From an uncultured Opitutaceae bacterium (lineage in GTDB: Bacteria; Verrucomicrobiota; Verrucomicrobiia; Opitutales; Opitutaceae): DNA of 37,693 nt. Below the pieces are notes generated by a model. That model ran no database searches. It worked only from the letters and a program-made list of their open reading frames with translations, and was not told where the DNA came from. A program made the position numbers and the translations under genes. Below, one piece after another: positions 1 to 7,083 of this stretch (within the stretch, counting starts at the first letter, position 1; every line of letters starts with the position of its first letter). Location: NCBI GenBank assembly GCA_903919205.1, contig CAIXHE010000048.1:1-37693 (forward strand), given 5' to 3'.

Positions 1-328
1 ACTTGGCGCACTTGCGGACGATGTCCAGGTTCGCCTCGAAATCCAACTCGAAGACCCGCAGGGGGTCCTTCACGTACTGCACGGGGTTGGCGATTGCGAC
101 CAGGGGAAGCACCGCGTCGCACTTCTTCACGTGGTATTCGATCCACTCGCGGGAGATGGTGATATCGCCCTCCACAAACTTGAAGCGCGGGTGCCCGAGG
201 CAGTCCCCCAGCTTGTGGTCACCGACGTCCATGCCGTAGACCTCCCAGTCCTTCTTATCCAGAATCGCCTTTGTCAGCGAGCTGCCGATGAATCCGTTGG
301 CACCTAGGATGAGTACTCTGAGAGGCAT
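1..328 (-). CDS. NAD-dependent UDP-glucuronate decarboxylase, ArnA C-terminal-domain type (3' part outside window)
   Basis: About 109 N-terminal residues are visible; the rest lies left of the window. Residues 1-20 form a Rossmann beta-alpha-beta start with a GANGFIG glycine motif (about residues 9-15). The segment that follows ([35 protein letters not shown]) closely resembles the C-terminal domain of E. coli ArnA, which oxidatively decarboxylates UDP-glucuronic acid to UDP-4-keto-pentose for lipid A Ara4N synthesis. In enterobacteria this domain is fused to a formyltransferase; here it is a separate gene, and the formyltransferase lies at 6159-7070. Start: the ATG at 326-328 places the glycine motif at the usual distance. 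An in-frame ATG 8 codons upstream (350-352) is possible. No Shine-Dalgarno is evident. The domain assignment is firm; the exact substrate is inferred from the arn genes nearby. Confidence 0.85.
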   Translation of the reverse strand, partial: MPLRVLILGANGFIGSSLTKAILDKKDWEVYGMDVGDHKLGDCLGHPRFKFVEGDITISREWIEYHVKKCDAVLPLVAIANPVQYVKDPLRVFELDFEANLDIVRKCAK

Positions 329-435
329 GGAGGTAGACGACCCATAAACCATGAAAACGGCCAAATGACACGAAAGAACATCGACGGCCCATGATGAAGG
401 GCCTCGGACGCCGACCTGACGCTGGCTGGCAGGCG

Positions 436-483
436 GGTCGCCGGGGGCGCCCCGGGGGCGCCCCGGGGGCAGCGCCGGCGACC
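436..483. repeat. Structured G+C repeat with flanking 9-bp inverted repeat
   Basis: A perfect 9-bp inverted repeat, GGTCGCCGG (436-444) and CCGGCGACC (475-483), encloses about 2.7 copies of an 11-bp tandem unit CCGGGGGCGCC (441-470), which is itself largely self-complementary. It lies about 110-155 bases upstream of the decarboxylase start on the minus strand. It could be part of a 5' leader or a slippage-prone repeat; the role is unknown. Confidence 0.6.
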
Positions 484-1077
484 GCATGGCGGAGTGTGGA
501 CGTCCCCAGCAGGTGTTGCGTCCGCCTCGAGACCCGAGCCGAGGCCCAAGGCCGCATGGATTCAGGGGGTGCCTGCTGCGCCCTCGGCCCCCCGCACCCC
601 GCATCCCCGCCCTTCGGGTCCCTGGTCGGGCTCTCGCATCAAAAAGTGCGCTCACGGCGAGAACCGCCGTCGCGCGGCGCCCGAGACCTCGCGGGCCGCC
701 TCGGGAAGGTCACTCAGCAGAGTAACGGAGGCATCAATGGATCGTATCCAACGAGAATCCATTTCCCGAATCCCCCTCGCATCATGAAAACTAATCATTC
801 GCCTCGCCCATGTGGGTTTATCTTATTTGTGATTACTGAGATAACACCGTTTTTGTTGAGGCATTGTTAAGCGGCCGCGTTCGTCGAAGGGACCTTCGGG
901 TTTTCAGCGCAGGGGATGATTAAAAAAGCCTTTCTAGATCGGGGAACCGCGTGTTTTTCGCGCGGGATCGCGAACCGCGTCCCCGCGTAAATCGCCCGGC
1001 TTTCCGACTTCTTGGGCTCGGATCCGTGCTGCAGACGATGCGCGGTTGATGGGATGTTAATGGATTGGCGCCCTCTT

Positions 1078-1110
1078 TTAACAGGAAAGGGCACTTCCCT
1101 TGCTGTTTAA
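1078..1110. promoter_or_regulatory. Compound inverted repeat upstream of the response regulator
   Basis: The outer arms TTAACAG (1078-1084) and CTGTTTAA (1103-1110) match except for one extra T. The inner arms AAGGG (1087-1091) and CCCTT (1097-1101) enclose the loop CACTT. It lies about 175 bases before the response-regulator start. It could be an operator or an RNA hairpin; no function is established. Confidence 0.35.
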
Positions 1111-1284
1111 TGGGCGCATGGCTTTGCCCCGCAACAACCGGCGTCGCTTGCTCCGCCGCGATCGGGATGGGATACCCGCAGGGTCGCGCATGGCCGCATT
1201 CAGGATCGACCCCGCGTGCGCTTCCCCGGGCGAGGGCCGCGCCCTCGGACCGGATGCTGCGATCACTGGGAAGGGCCGCCGCTG

Positions 1285-2049
1285 ATGCCCAAGGTCTTGA
1301 TCATCGACGACGAGGCCCAGATCCGGCGCCTCTTGCGGATCACGCTCGAGGCCGAGGATTATCTGGTGCGCGAGGCCGACGACGGACGCACCGGCCTGGT
1401 CGAGGCCGCGGGATTTCGGCCCGACGTGGTGATCCTGGACCTGGGCCTGCCGGACATGCCCGGGCTCGACGTGCTCAGGCGCCTGCGCGAATGGGCCGAG
1501 ATCCCGGTGCTGGTTCTCTCGGTCACGAACAGGCAGCTCGAGAAGGTGTCTTTGCTCGATGCGGGTGCCGATGACTATCTCACCAAGCCCTTTGACTCCT
1601 CGGAGCTGCTCGCCCGCCTCCGGGCGCTGATCCGGCGCCAGCCCTCGAACACCCAGGACGTCGTGGCCCAGTTCGGTCCGGTGAAGGTGGACCTGAGCGC
1701 CCACATGGTGACCAAGGACGGCAAGGAGGTCCGATTGACCGCGATGGAATACGCCTTCCTCCACCTGCTCATCATCAACCGCGGGAAGATCGTGATGCAC
1801 AGGAACGTCCTGCGGGAGCTCTGGGGGCCGCGCTCGGAAAACAACACCAACTATCTTCGAGTCTACATGAGGCGCCTGCGCCAGAAGCTGGAGGAGAATC
1901 CGGAGCAGCCGCGCTACCTGATGACGGTGTCCGGCTTTGGATACCGCCTCAACGACAAGGACCTCGAGATCACCTCGGAGGGCGCGGGAGTGCCCGCCGC
2001 GGCCCTGCGCCGGGCGCAGCCCGCGCAGGCGAACCCAACCGAGGGTTAG
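1285..2049 (+). CDS. KdpE/OmpR-family response regulator (orphan)
   Basis: A DNA-binding two-component response regulator of 254 residues. The N-terminal receiver domain (about 1-115) has the acidic pair D8/D9, the phospho-acceptor D52 in ILDLGLPD, and the conserved Lys in DDYLTKPF (about 101). The C-terminal winged helix (about 130-230, ending near GFGYRL) is OmpR/PhoB type, and the closest family feel is KdpE. No histidine kinase and no kdpFABC genes are in the window, so the partner kinase and stimulus are unknown. Start: the ATG at 1285 begins exactly at the receiver fold. A GTG at 1216 would add 23 residues of unrelated-looking, lower-GC3 sequence. The C-terminal tail beyond the DNA-binding domain is Ala/Pro/Gln-rich. 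It is divergent from the ArnA-type decarboxylase, so a role in controlling envelope modification is possible but only by position. Confidence 0.85.
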   Translation: MPKVLIIDDEAQIRRLLRITLEAEDYLVREADDGRTGLVEAAGFRPDVVILDLGLPDMPGLDVLRRLREWAEIPVLVLSVTNRQLEKVSLLDAGADDYLTKPFDSSELLARLRALIRRQPSNTQDVVAQFGPVKVDLSAHMVTKDGKEVRLTAMEYAFLHLLIINRGKIVMHRNVLRELWGPRSENNTNYLRVYMRRLRQKLEENPEQPRYLMTVSGFGYRLNDKDLEITSEGAGVPAAALRRAQPAQANPTEG

Positions 2050-2141
2050 CCCGGAGGGAACGGGGGATTTCGCGGCTTCGGGCCCGCGGCGGGTGGACCC
2101 GGGCCCTTCCTTCCCGGGGAGGGCCGCCGCCGGTCCCGCAG

Positions 2142-3959
2142 TCAGCGATGCTTATGGGACATCAGGAAGTACAGGGCGAAGAAGAAGGCCACCTGGAAGA
2201 GCACAACGCCCACGATGATGATCGCCGTGTAGCTGCGGTTCCTCCATGGCTGAGGGGCGCGCAGGCGCTGGTCACGGTGGGTGATCTCGACCTTGTCGAG
2301 GTGCTCGAGGTCGCGCTTCATGTCCGCCGCGGTCTGGTACCGCTTGCGGGGATCGCGCTCGAGGGCGTGAAGGATGATCTCCTCGATCGCAGGATTGAGC
2401 TCGGTGTTGAGCTTCCGGGGGGCCTCCGGGTCGCCCGTGACGCGGGCGTTCATGACCACGTAGGGGCTCTCGCCCTCGAAGGGCGTCTTGGCCGTCACCA
2501 TCTCGTAGAGGATGGCGCCCAGGCTGTAGATGTCGCTGCGGTGGTCGCCCCGCTTGCCCCTCACCTGCTCCGGGGAGATGTAGTCGGGCGTGCCGAGCGC
2601 GGGGGTCAGGCCCACGAACGTGAGGCGGCGCGCCTTCTCGACCCGGGCGATTCCAAAGTCGAAGAGGCGAAGGCTGCCGTCCTTGCAGACCATGATGTTC
2701 TGCGGCTTCAGGTCGCGGTGGGCGATGCCGCTCGCGTGGAGGTACTCGAGCGCGTCGCAGATCTGGCTCGCGTAGGCCACGGCCTCGCCCTGGGAGATCG
2801 ATTTCCGCTGGGACAGCAGCTCGGCGAGGGTGCGGCCCTCCAGGAACTCCATCACGAGGTAGGGCCGGCTCTTCGGCCCGTCGACCTTGATCACCTTCAG
2901 CACCGCGGGATGATTCAGGCGGGCGCCGATCTCCTCCTCGCGCTGGAAGCGCTCGAAGCCCGCGACGTCGCTCTCGAGGGCCATCAGCGGGATCTTGACG
3001 GCCACCGTCTGGCCGGTCTTTCGGTCATTGGCCCTGAAGATCTGCGACATGTTGCTGCGGGCTACCAGGTCCGTCAGCTCGAAGCGGCCGTCCAGCAGTT
3101 TGCCCACGCCGGGTTCCCCGGAGAACGCGGCCGCCGAGGCGGCGGCGACCGCCGCCTTCTTGGGCGGGGTGTTGGAGCCCATCGCGACCCGCGCCGACTG
3201 GGCCACCTGCTCCCAGTTCCTCACCTCGATGATCTGGAGCGAGATGTTGTCGTCGCTGCCGCGCTTGGTCGCCAGCGCCAGGAGCTCCTTGCAGGCGTCG
3301 TAGGGGTGCGCCCGGCACACGATCTCGCGCATCTCCTCGTCGAGCACGCAGGCGTGGAGCCCGTCGGTGCACTGCAGTACAAAGTCGCCGTGGTGGAGGA
3401 GCTGCGTGGCGAAGTCGGGCTGGCAGAACGGCTCGGCGCCCACGCTGCGCGTCAGTTCGCTGCGCCTGGGATTGGCCATCGCCTGCCGCTCGAGCATGAG
3501 GCCCAGTTTCACCGGCACGGAGGTCGCCACATGGTCGGTGGTCAGCCGGCGGATGGTCTTCTGGCGGATGAAATACGAGCGCGTGTCACCCACGTTGGCC
3601 ACGCAGACGGCCCCGTCCCGGAACAGCGAGGCGACCAGCGTCGTGGCCATCCTGCGGCCCCCGAACTCGGACACCGACTTCTCATGCACCTCCGCGCACG
3701 CCACCGTGAACATCCTGCGCAGGAGGGCGTAGGGCTTGAGCGCGGGGGACGCCGTCTGGAAGTCGCGGATCGCGGCCTCCACGGCCGTCCTGCTGGCGAC
3801 CTCGCCGTTCTCGTAGCCGCCGACGCCGTCAGCCAGGAGCGCGATGCCGCCCTGCTTCTCGCGGGTGAGCGGGTCCGCGGACTCCCAGAAGTCGAGCCAG
3901 TCCTCGTTCTTTTCCCGGACGGAACCGGCGGTCGTGAGGCGGGCGTAGCGCAGTCGCAT
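2142..3959 (-). CDS. PP2C phosphatase / Ser-Thr protein kinase fusion, C-terminally membrane anchored
   Basis: A 605-residue bifunctional signalling protein. Residues 1-245 are a PP2C-type phosphatase with the metal-binding ADGVGG (43-48), VGDTR (123-127), TDG (198-200) and SDDNIS (235-240) motifs. After a short Ala-rich linker, residues about 290-565 are a Hanks-type kinase: AVKIP with catalytic Lys322, HRDLKPQN (414-421), DFG (434-436), SPEQ (462-465) and SDIYSLG. A single hydrophobic segment (about 578-600) followed by SHKHR anchors the C-terminus, so both enzymatic domains probably face the cytoplasm. The glycine-rich loop is atypical: LVARSNMSQIFRA has none of the usual glycines. Bacterial PP2C-kinase fusions are known; substrates here are unknown. 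It is convergent with the response regulator. A strong hairpin lies just upstream of its start. Confidence 0.93.
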   Translation of the reverse strand: MRLRYARLTTAGSVREKNEDWLDFWESADPLTREKQGGIALLADGVGGYENGEVASRTAVEAAIRDFQTASPALKPYALLRRMFTVACAEVHEKSVSEFGGRRMATTLVASLFRDGAVCVANVGDTRSYFIRQKTIRRLTTDHVATSVPVKLGLMLERQAMANPRRSELTRSVGAEPFCQPDFATQLLHHGDFVLQCTDGLHACVLDEEMREIVCRAHPYDACKELLALATKRGSDDNISLQIIEVRNWEQVAQSARVAMGSNTPPKKAAVAAASAAAFSGEPGVGKLLDGRFELTDLVARSNMSQIFRANDRKTGQTVAVKIPLMALESDVAGFERFQREEEIGARLNHPAVLKVIKVDGPKSRPYLVMEFLEGRTLAELLSQRKSISQGEAVAYASQICDALEYLHASGIAHRDLKPQNIMVCKDGSLRLFDFGIARVEKARRLTFVGLTPALGTPDYISPEQVRGKRGDHRSDIYSLGAILYEMVTAKTPFEGESPYVVMNARVTGDPEAPRKLNTELNPAIEEIILHALERDPRKRYQTAADMKRDLEHLDKVEITHRDQRLRAPQPWRNRSYTAIIIVGVVLFQVAFFFALYFLMSHKHR

Positions 3960-3965
3960 GGGGTT

Positions 3966-4006
3966 GGAAACAGAATGGCCCCGCCAGTGTCAGCAGGCGG
4001 GGCCAT
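3966..4006 (-). terminator. Hairpin between the APC permease and the kinase gene
   Basis: A perfect 11-bp stem, ATGGCCCCGCC (3975-3985) and GGCGGGGCCAT (3996-4006), with a 10-base loop. On the minus strand it is followed by TCTGTTTCC, a weak U-rich tail. It sits in the 74-base gap after the permease stop and 16 bases before the kinase start. It is most simply a terminator of the permease transcript, but its closeness to the kinase start also allows attenuation. Confidence 0.6.
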
Positions 4007-4033
4007 CGAACCCGGAAGCAAGTCTAGGTCAAA

Positions 4034-5938
4034 TCAAACTGCCGGCTTGGCGGTGAGGAGGATCTCCTTGCCCCTGGCCTTGCTGCTCTTGGAGAAGTAG
4101 TAATAGCCGTAGCCGCCCCACAGCGCGGCGACGCCCAGGGCGATATAGGGCTCCTTCACGCTCATTCCGGCGACCGTCCAGGGCCCGATCAGGTAGAAGA
4201 GCATGCAGGCCAGGTTGGCCAGGAGGCCGAAGACGGGGACGACGACGTGCTTGAAGCCGTGGAACGTGTGGTGCTCGCGGAAGGCCACGATGGCGATGAT
4301 GCAGGTCGTCATGTACAGCAGGAACGTCCCGAAGTTGCTGATCAGCGTGATGATGAGCAGCGTGTTCGGGAGCTTCGCGTAGGTTTCCGGAGCGAAGATC
4401 CCGAAGCTGTACCAAAAGTTGTGCTTGTCGAGGGCCGCGGGCGTGGTGCCTCCGAGGTAGACGGAGACCGTGACGATGCCGATCACGATCGAGATGACCA
4501 CGAGCGTCCAGATCGAGCGGTGCGGCGAGAGCGTGGTGCCGTGAACCAGGCCGAAGTGGGAGGGGACCTCCTCATCGCGGCCCATCGCATAGGTGACGCG
4601 CGCCCCGGTGCTCAGGCAGGCAAGCGTCGTGCCGACCAGTGCCAGGAACACCGTGAAGGCCTGCACGAGCATGAAGGCCCGGCCGGCCTGGTAGCTGCCG
4701 AAGAGCCAGGTGCCCACGAGCACCATCATGTCGCCGATCGGTGCACCCGATCCCGATGCCTGGGGGAGCGTGTAGCCGTTGTGCAGCAGGTAGTTTGCCG
4801 CGAAATACTCGATCGTATAGCACACGGCGCCCTGGATCACGAGGGACAGGAGCACCGCGCGGCCAATGTCCTTCTTGGGGTCCTTGGCCTCCTCGCCCAT
4901 CGCGGTGACCGACTCGAAACCGACCAGGATCAGGATGGCGACGCACGCCTGGATGAACACGAAGTTGAAGCTGTGGGGCCCGACGACGGACTTGGCGGTC
5001 GGGTGGAAGTTGAAGGTCACGATCCCGGTGGCGGGGTCCTTGGTGTAGGCGTCGTTCACGTCGTAGCTCACGGTGAAGGGCGCCGCGAGCTTCACGTCCT
5101 TGACGGCCTTGCCGTCCTTGTCGGCCGGGACGGGGTTGCCATCCGAGTCGGTCTGGTCGGCCATCTGGTAGACGGGCTTGCCCTTGTCATCGAGCGTCGC
5201 CTTGCCGTTGGCGTCGAGGACCGGCTGCGGCGCGCCCTTGTCGTCCTTCACCACGTCCTGGAAGACCTGGTAGTTGACGGCCACGCCGTTCGAGAGGTGG
5301 TAGCCGACCGAGCCCTGCGGGTGCTTGGTGCGGTAGGCGATGGCGATCACCGAGAAGACCAGCAGCGCCGAGATTTGGATGATGTTGATCCCCATGTTCA
5401 CCGCGGTCGTGCCCGTCACGCCCCGGAAGGCGATGTACCCCACGAAGACCGTGAACAGCACGCAGAAGAGGATCATGAACAGCGGACTGTTGTAATTGGA
5501 GCTGAACGTGTCGGGCCAGAACTGGTTGAGGAGATAGCCCGCGAGGATCGCGGTGACGCCGACCATGCATCCGGGATAGACCCAGTAGTAGAGATGGCTG
5601 GCCCAGCCGGTGAAGAACTTGGCGACGCGGGCGAACTTGTAGGCGTGGGTCTTCGAGAGGAACGCCTGCTCCGCATAGAAATAGGACGAGCCGGCGCCGG
5701 GATAAAGCTTCGAGAGTTCCGAGTAGCTGACGGCGGTCGCCAGGCACAGGAGAAGGGCGCCGATGATGCCGAACCACATGGAGGCGCCGGCTGCGGGCGC
5801 TCCGTAGAGAGCCTGCTCCTGGAACGTGAGCCAAAGGAAGGCTCCGGGCGCGATCAGCGCCATCGCGTTGATGGTCAGGCCGGTGAGCCCCAGAGTGGGC
5901 TTCATCGTGGGACTCGTCGGTGTCGGGTTGTCGGCCAT
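4034..5938 (-). CDS. APC-superfamily amino acid/polyamine-type permease with Asp/Gly-repeat insertion
   Basis: A polytopic inner-membrane transporter of 634 residues. The N-terminus (GLTGLTINAMALIAPGAF) and the core GFESVTAMGEEAKDPKK (about 340-356) are typical of the APC amino-acid/polyamine permease family; the substrate cannot be read from sequence. Most family members are near 450-550 residues. The extra length is largely a hydrophilic insertion at about 203-324 between membrane segments. Inside it (about 232-278) is a series of short Asp-Gly turns: DDKGAP, DANGKA, DDKGKP, DSDGNP, DKDGKA. Such turns resemble calcium-binding or beta-turn loops. The gene stands alone, 74 bases upstream of the kinase gene and 220 bases downstream of the arn operon, with a palindrome in its upstream region. 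The ATG start at 5938 precedes a short polar tail before the first membrane segment. Confidence 0.88.
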   Translation of the reverse strand: MADNPTPTSPTMKPTLGLTGLTINAMALIAPGAFLWLTFQEQALYGAPAAGASMWFGIIGALLLCLATAVSYSELSKLYPGAGSSYFYAEQAFLSKTHAYKFARVAKFFTGWASHLYYWVYPGCMVGVTAILAGYLLNQFWPDTFSSNYNSPLFMILFCVLFTVFVGYIAFRGVTGTTAVNMGINIIQISALLVFSVIAIAYRTKHPQGSVGYHLSNGVAVNYQVFQDVVKDDKGAPQPVLDANGKATLDDKGKPVYQMADQTDSDGNPVPADKDGKAVKDVKLAAPFTVSYDVNDAYTKDPATGIVTFNFHPTAKSVVGPHSFNFVFIQACVAILILVGFESVTAMGEEAKDPKKDIGRAVLLSLVIQGAVCYTIEYFAANYLLHNGYTLPQASGSGAPIGDMMVLVGTWLFGSYQAGRAFMLVQAFTVFLALVGTTLACLSTGARVTYAMGRDEEVPSHFGLVHGTTLSPHRSIWTLVVISIVIGIVTVSVYLGGTTPAALDKHNFWYSFGIFAPETYAKLPNTLLIITLISNFGTFLLYMTTCIIAIVAFREHHTFHGFKHVVVPVFGLLANLACMLFYLIGPWTVAGMSVKEPYIALGVAALWGGYGYYYFSKSSKARGKEILLTAKPAV

Positions 5939-6074
5939 AGGTCGTGGGCTCCGCGGTTGCTTGGGTTGTGCTGAAGGTCAGCGTGGCAGATGTCGTCTTA
6001 GCGCGGATTTAATATCCGGGTGCCCTCGGTTAAGCTGCTTGTGTGCCAAAAGGGCCATTAAGATCCCGTTAACA

Positions 6075-6091
6075 AATGCCTTATAGGCATT
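6075..6091. promoter_or_regulatory. Palindrome upstream of the APC permease
   Basis: AATGCCT-TAT-AGGCATT is a perfect 7-bp inverted repeat with a 3-base centre. It is flanked by CCGTT (6066-6070) and AACGG (6097-6101), which are complementary but displaced by one base from perfect symmetry. It lies about 140 bases upstream of the permease start and just past the end of the arn operon. It looks like a protein operator more than a terminator, because no T-run follows on either strand. Confidence 0.4.
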
Positions 6092-6158
6092 AATATAACG
6101 GTTCATGGCATCCCGCTTGCTCGAGCCGAACCCGACGCGTCCCTGAGGGTGCGGGAGA

Positions 6159-7070
6159 TCAGGCTGGCGGCGGAGAGGGAAAGACCTGCCCCGCCACCAG
6201 GGCCGGGGGCGGCCCACCCCTCCACTCCACGCGCGTAAGCTCAAGGGCGCCGCCGCCCGCGGCCACGACGAGGGGGGCGACCGAGAGTATCTCCCCGGGA
6301 ACACCCGAACGCCCGTCCACCGGCTCGGCCCACCATACCATGAGGCGCGCGCCCCCCCAGTCTGAGAACGCCCCCGGGTAGGGGTCCGTCACGGCCCTAA
6401 TGAGGTTGAAGATCTCGGTTGCCGTTCGGGTCCAGTCGATGCGGCCGTCCTCGGGCTTGCGGCCGCTGAAGTACGTGGCCTCGGCGGGGTCCTGAGGCGT
6501 CTCCACCGCAGTGCCGGCGAGGAGCGCGTCGATCTGCCGAGCGAGCACGCGGGTCGCGCACGGGAGTACCTTGCGGAACGCCTGCTCGGCGGTGTCACGC
6601 GGGCCAATCTCCACACCCTCCTGGTCGACGATCGCGCCGGCGTCGGGCTCCCGCACCATGCGGTGGAGCGTCATGCCGATCCGCCGCTCCCCGTGCAGCA
6701 CCGCCCAGTTGATCGGCGCGCGGCCCCGGTACTTGGGGAGGAGCGAGCCGTGCATGTTGAACGCCCCGAGGGGCGCCAGGGCGAGCACCCTGCTGCTGAT
6801 CATGTTGCGGTAGTAGACCGAGAGGATCAGGTCCGGGCGCAGCGCCTCGATCCGCTCGAGCCACTCGGGCGTGCCCACCTTCTGAGGGGTGTGGATGGGG
6901 ACGGCCCTCTCGGCGGCCGCGACCGCGGGCGTCTTGAACCAGATCTTCTCCGACGGGTTGTCCTCGTGGGTGATGAGGGCGACCACGTTGTCGCCCCGCT
7001 CGAGCAGGAGCTTCAGGCACTCGTAGCCCACCTCGCTGTAGCCGAAGAAGAGGATCCGTGGGCCGGCCAT
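6159..7070 (-). CDS. Formyltransferase, ArnA N-terminal-domain type (UDP-Ara4N formyltransferase)
   Basis: A cytoplasmic enzyme of 303 residues matching the N-terminal half of E. coli ArnA, which transfers formyl from 10-formyl-THF to UDP-4-amino-4-deoxy-arabinose. The catalytic triad is in place: N105 and H107 in FNMHGSLLPKYRGR and D143 in REPDAGAIVDQ. The C-terminal OB-like domain (about 205-300) includes TDPYPGAFS and a PGEILSVAPLVVAAGGGALEL-like strand region, as in ArnA. Unlike enterobacterial ArnA it has no fused decarboxylase; that domain is encoded separately at the left window edge. It is the last gene of the arn operon, 13 bases after the arnC-like gene. A generic sugar N-formyltransferase is the alternative, but its neighbours favour Ara4N. 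Confidence 0.9.
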   Translation of the reverse strand: MAGPRILFFGYSEVGYECLKLLLERGDNVVALITHEDNPSEKIWFKTPAVAAAERAVPIHTPQKVGTPEWLERIEALRPDLILSVYYRNMISSRVLALAPLGAFNMHGSLLPKYRGRAPINWAVLHGERRIGMTLHRMVREPDAGAIVDQEGVEIGPRDTAEQAFRKVLPCATRVLARQIDALLAGTAVETPQDPAEATYFSGRKPEDGRIDWTRTATEIFNLIRAVTDPYPGAFSDWGGARLMVWWAEPVDGRSGVPGEILSVAPLVVAAGGGALELTRVEWRGGPPPALVAGQVFPSPPPA

Positions 7071-7083
7071 GCTCGGTGCGCGC

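Larger units (their letters stand above)
353..1284. other. Long non-coding stretch between divergent genes
   Basis: This stretch of about 930 bases separates the divergent decarboxylase and response-regulator genes. Overlapping ORFs exist at 391-870, but they mirror each other in several frames, match no family I recognise and look like chance ORFs in G+C-rich DNA. The left half is very G+C-rich and holds a strongly foldable tandem repeat (436-483). The part from about 720 to 900 is much more A+T-rich. A short stem CGAAG/CTTCG at 885-898 is followed by GGTTTT. A compound inverted repeat lies at 1078-1110. The promoters of both flanking genes must lie here, but no convincing -35/-10 pair was seen. 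Confidence 0.5.

Noticed and set aside
441-470. G+C tandem repeat considered as a CRISPR or REP array
   Set aside because: There are only 2.7 contiguous 11-bp units with no spacers, so it is not a CRISPR array.
391-870. Plus-strand ORFs in the first long intergenic region
   Set aside because: Several overlapping frames are open at once, codon usage is unlike neighbouring genes and no family match is recognised.
2148-4100. Plus-strand 650-codon frame opposite the kinase fusion
   Set aside because: It mirrors the kinase gene and is rich in Val/Leu/Gly/His with no family motif.
4247-5974. Plus-strand 575-codon frame opposite the APC permease
   Set aside because: It is an antisense shadow; the minus strand carries a recognisable transporter.
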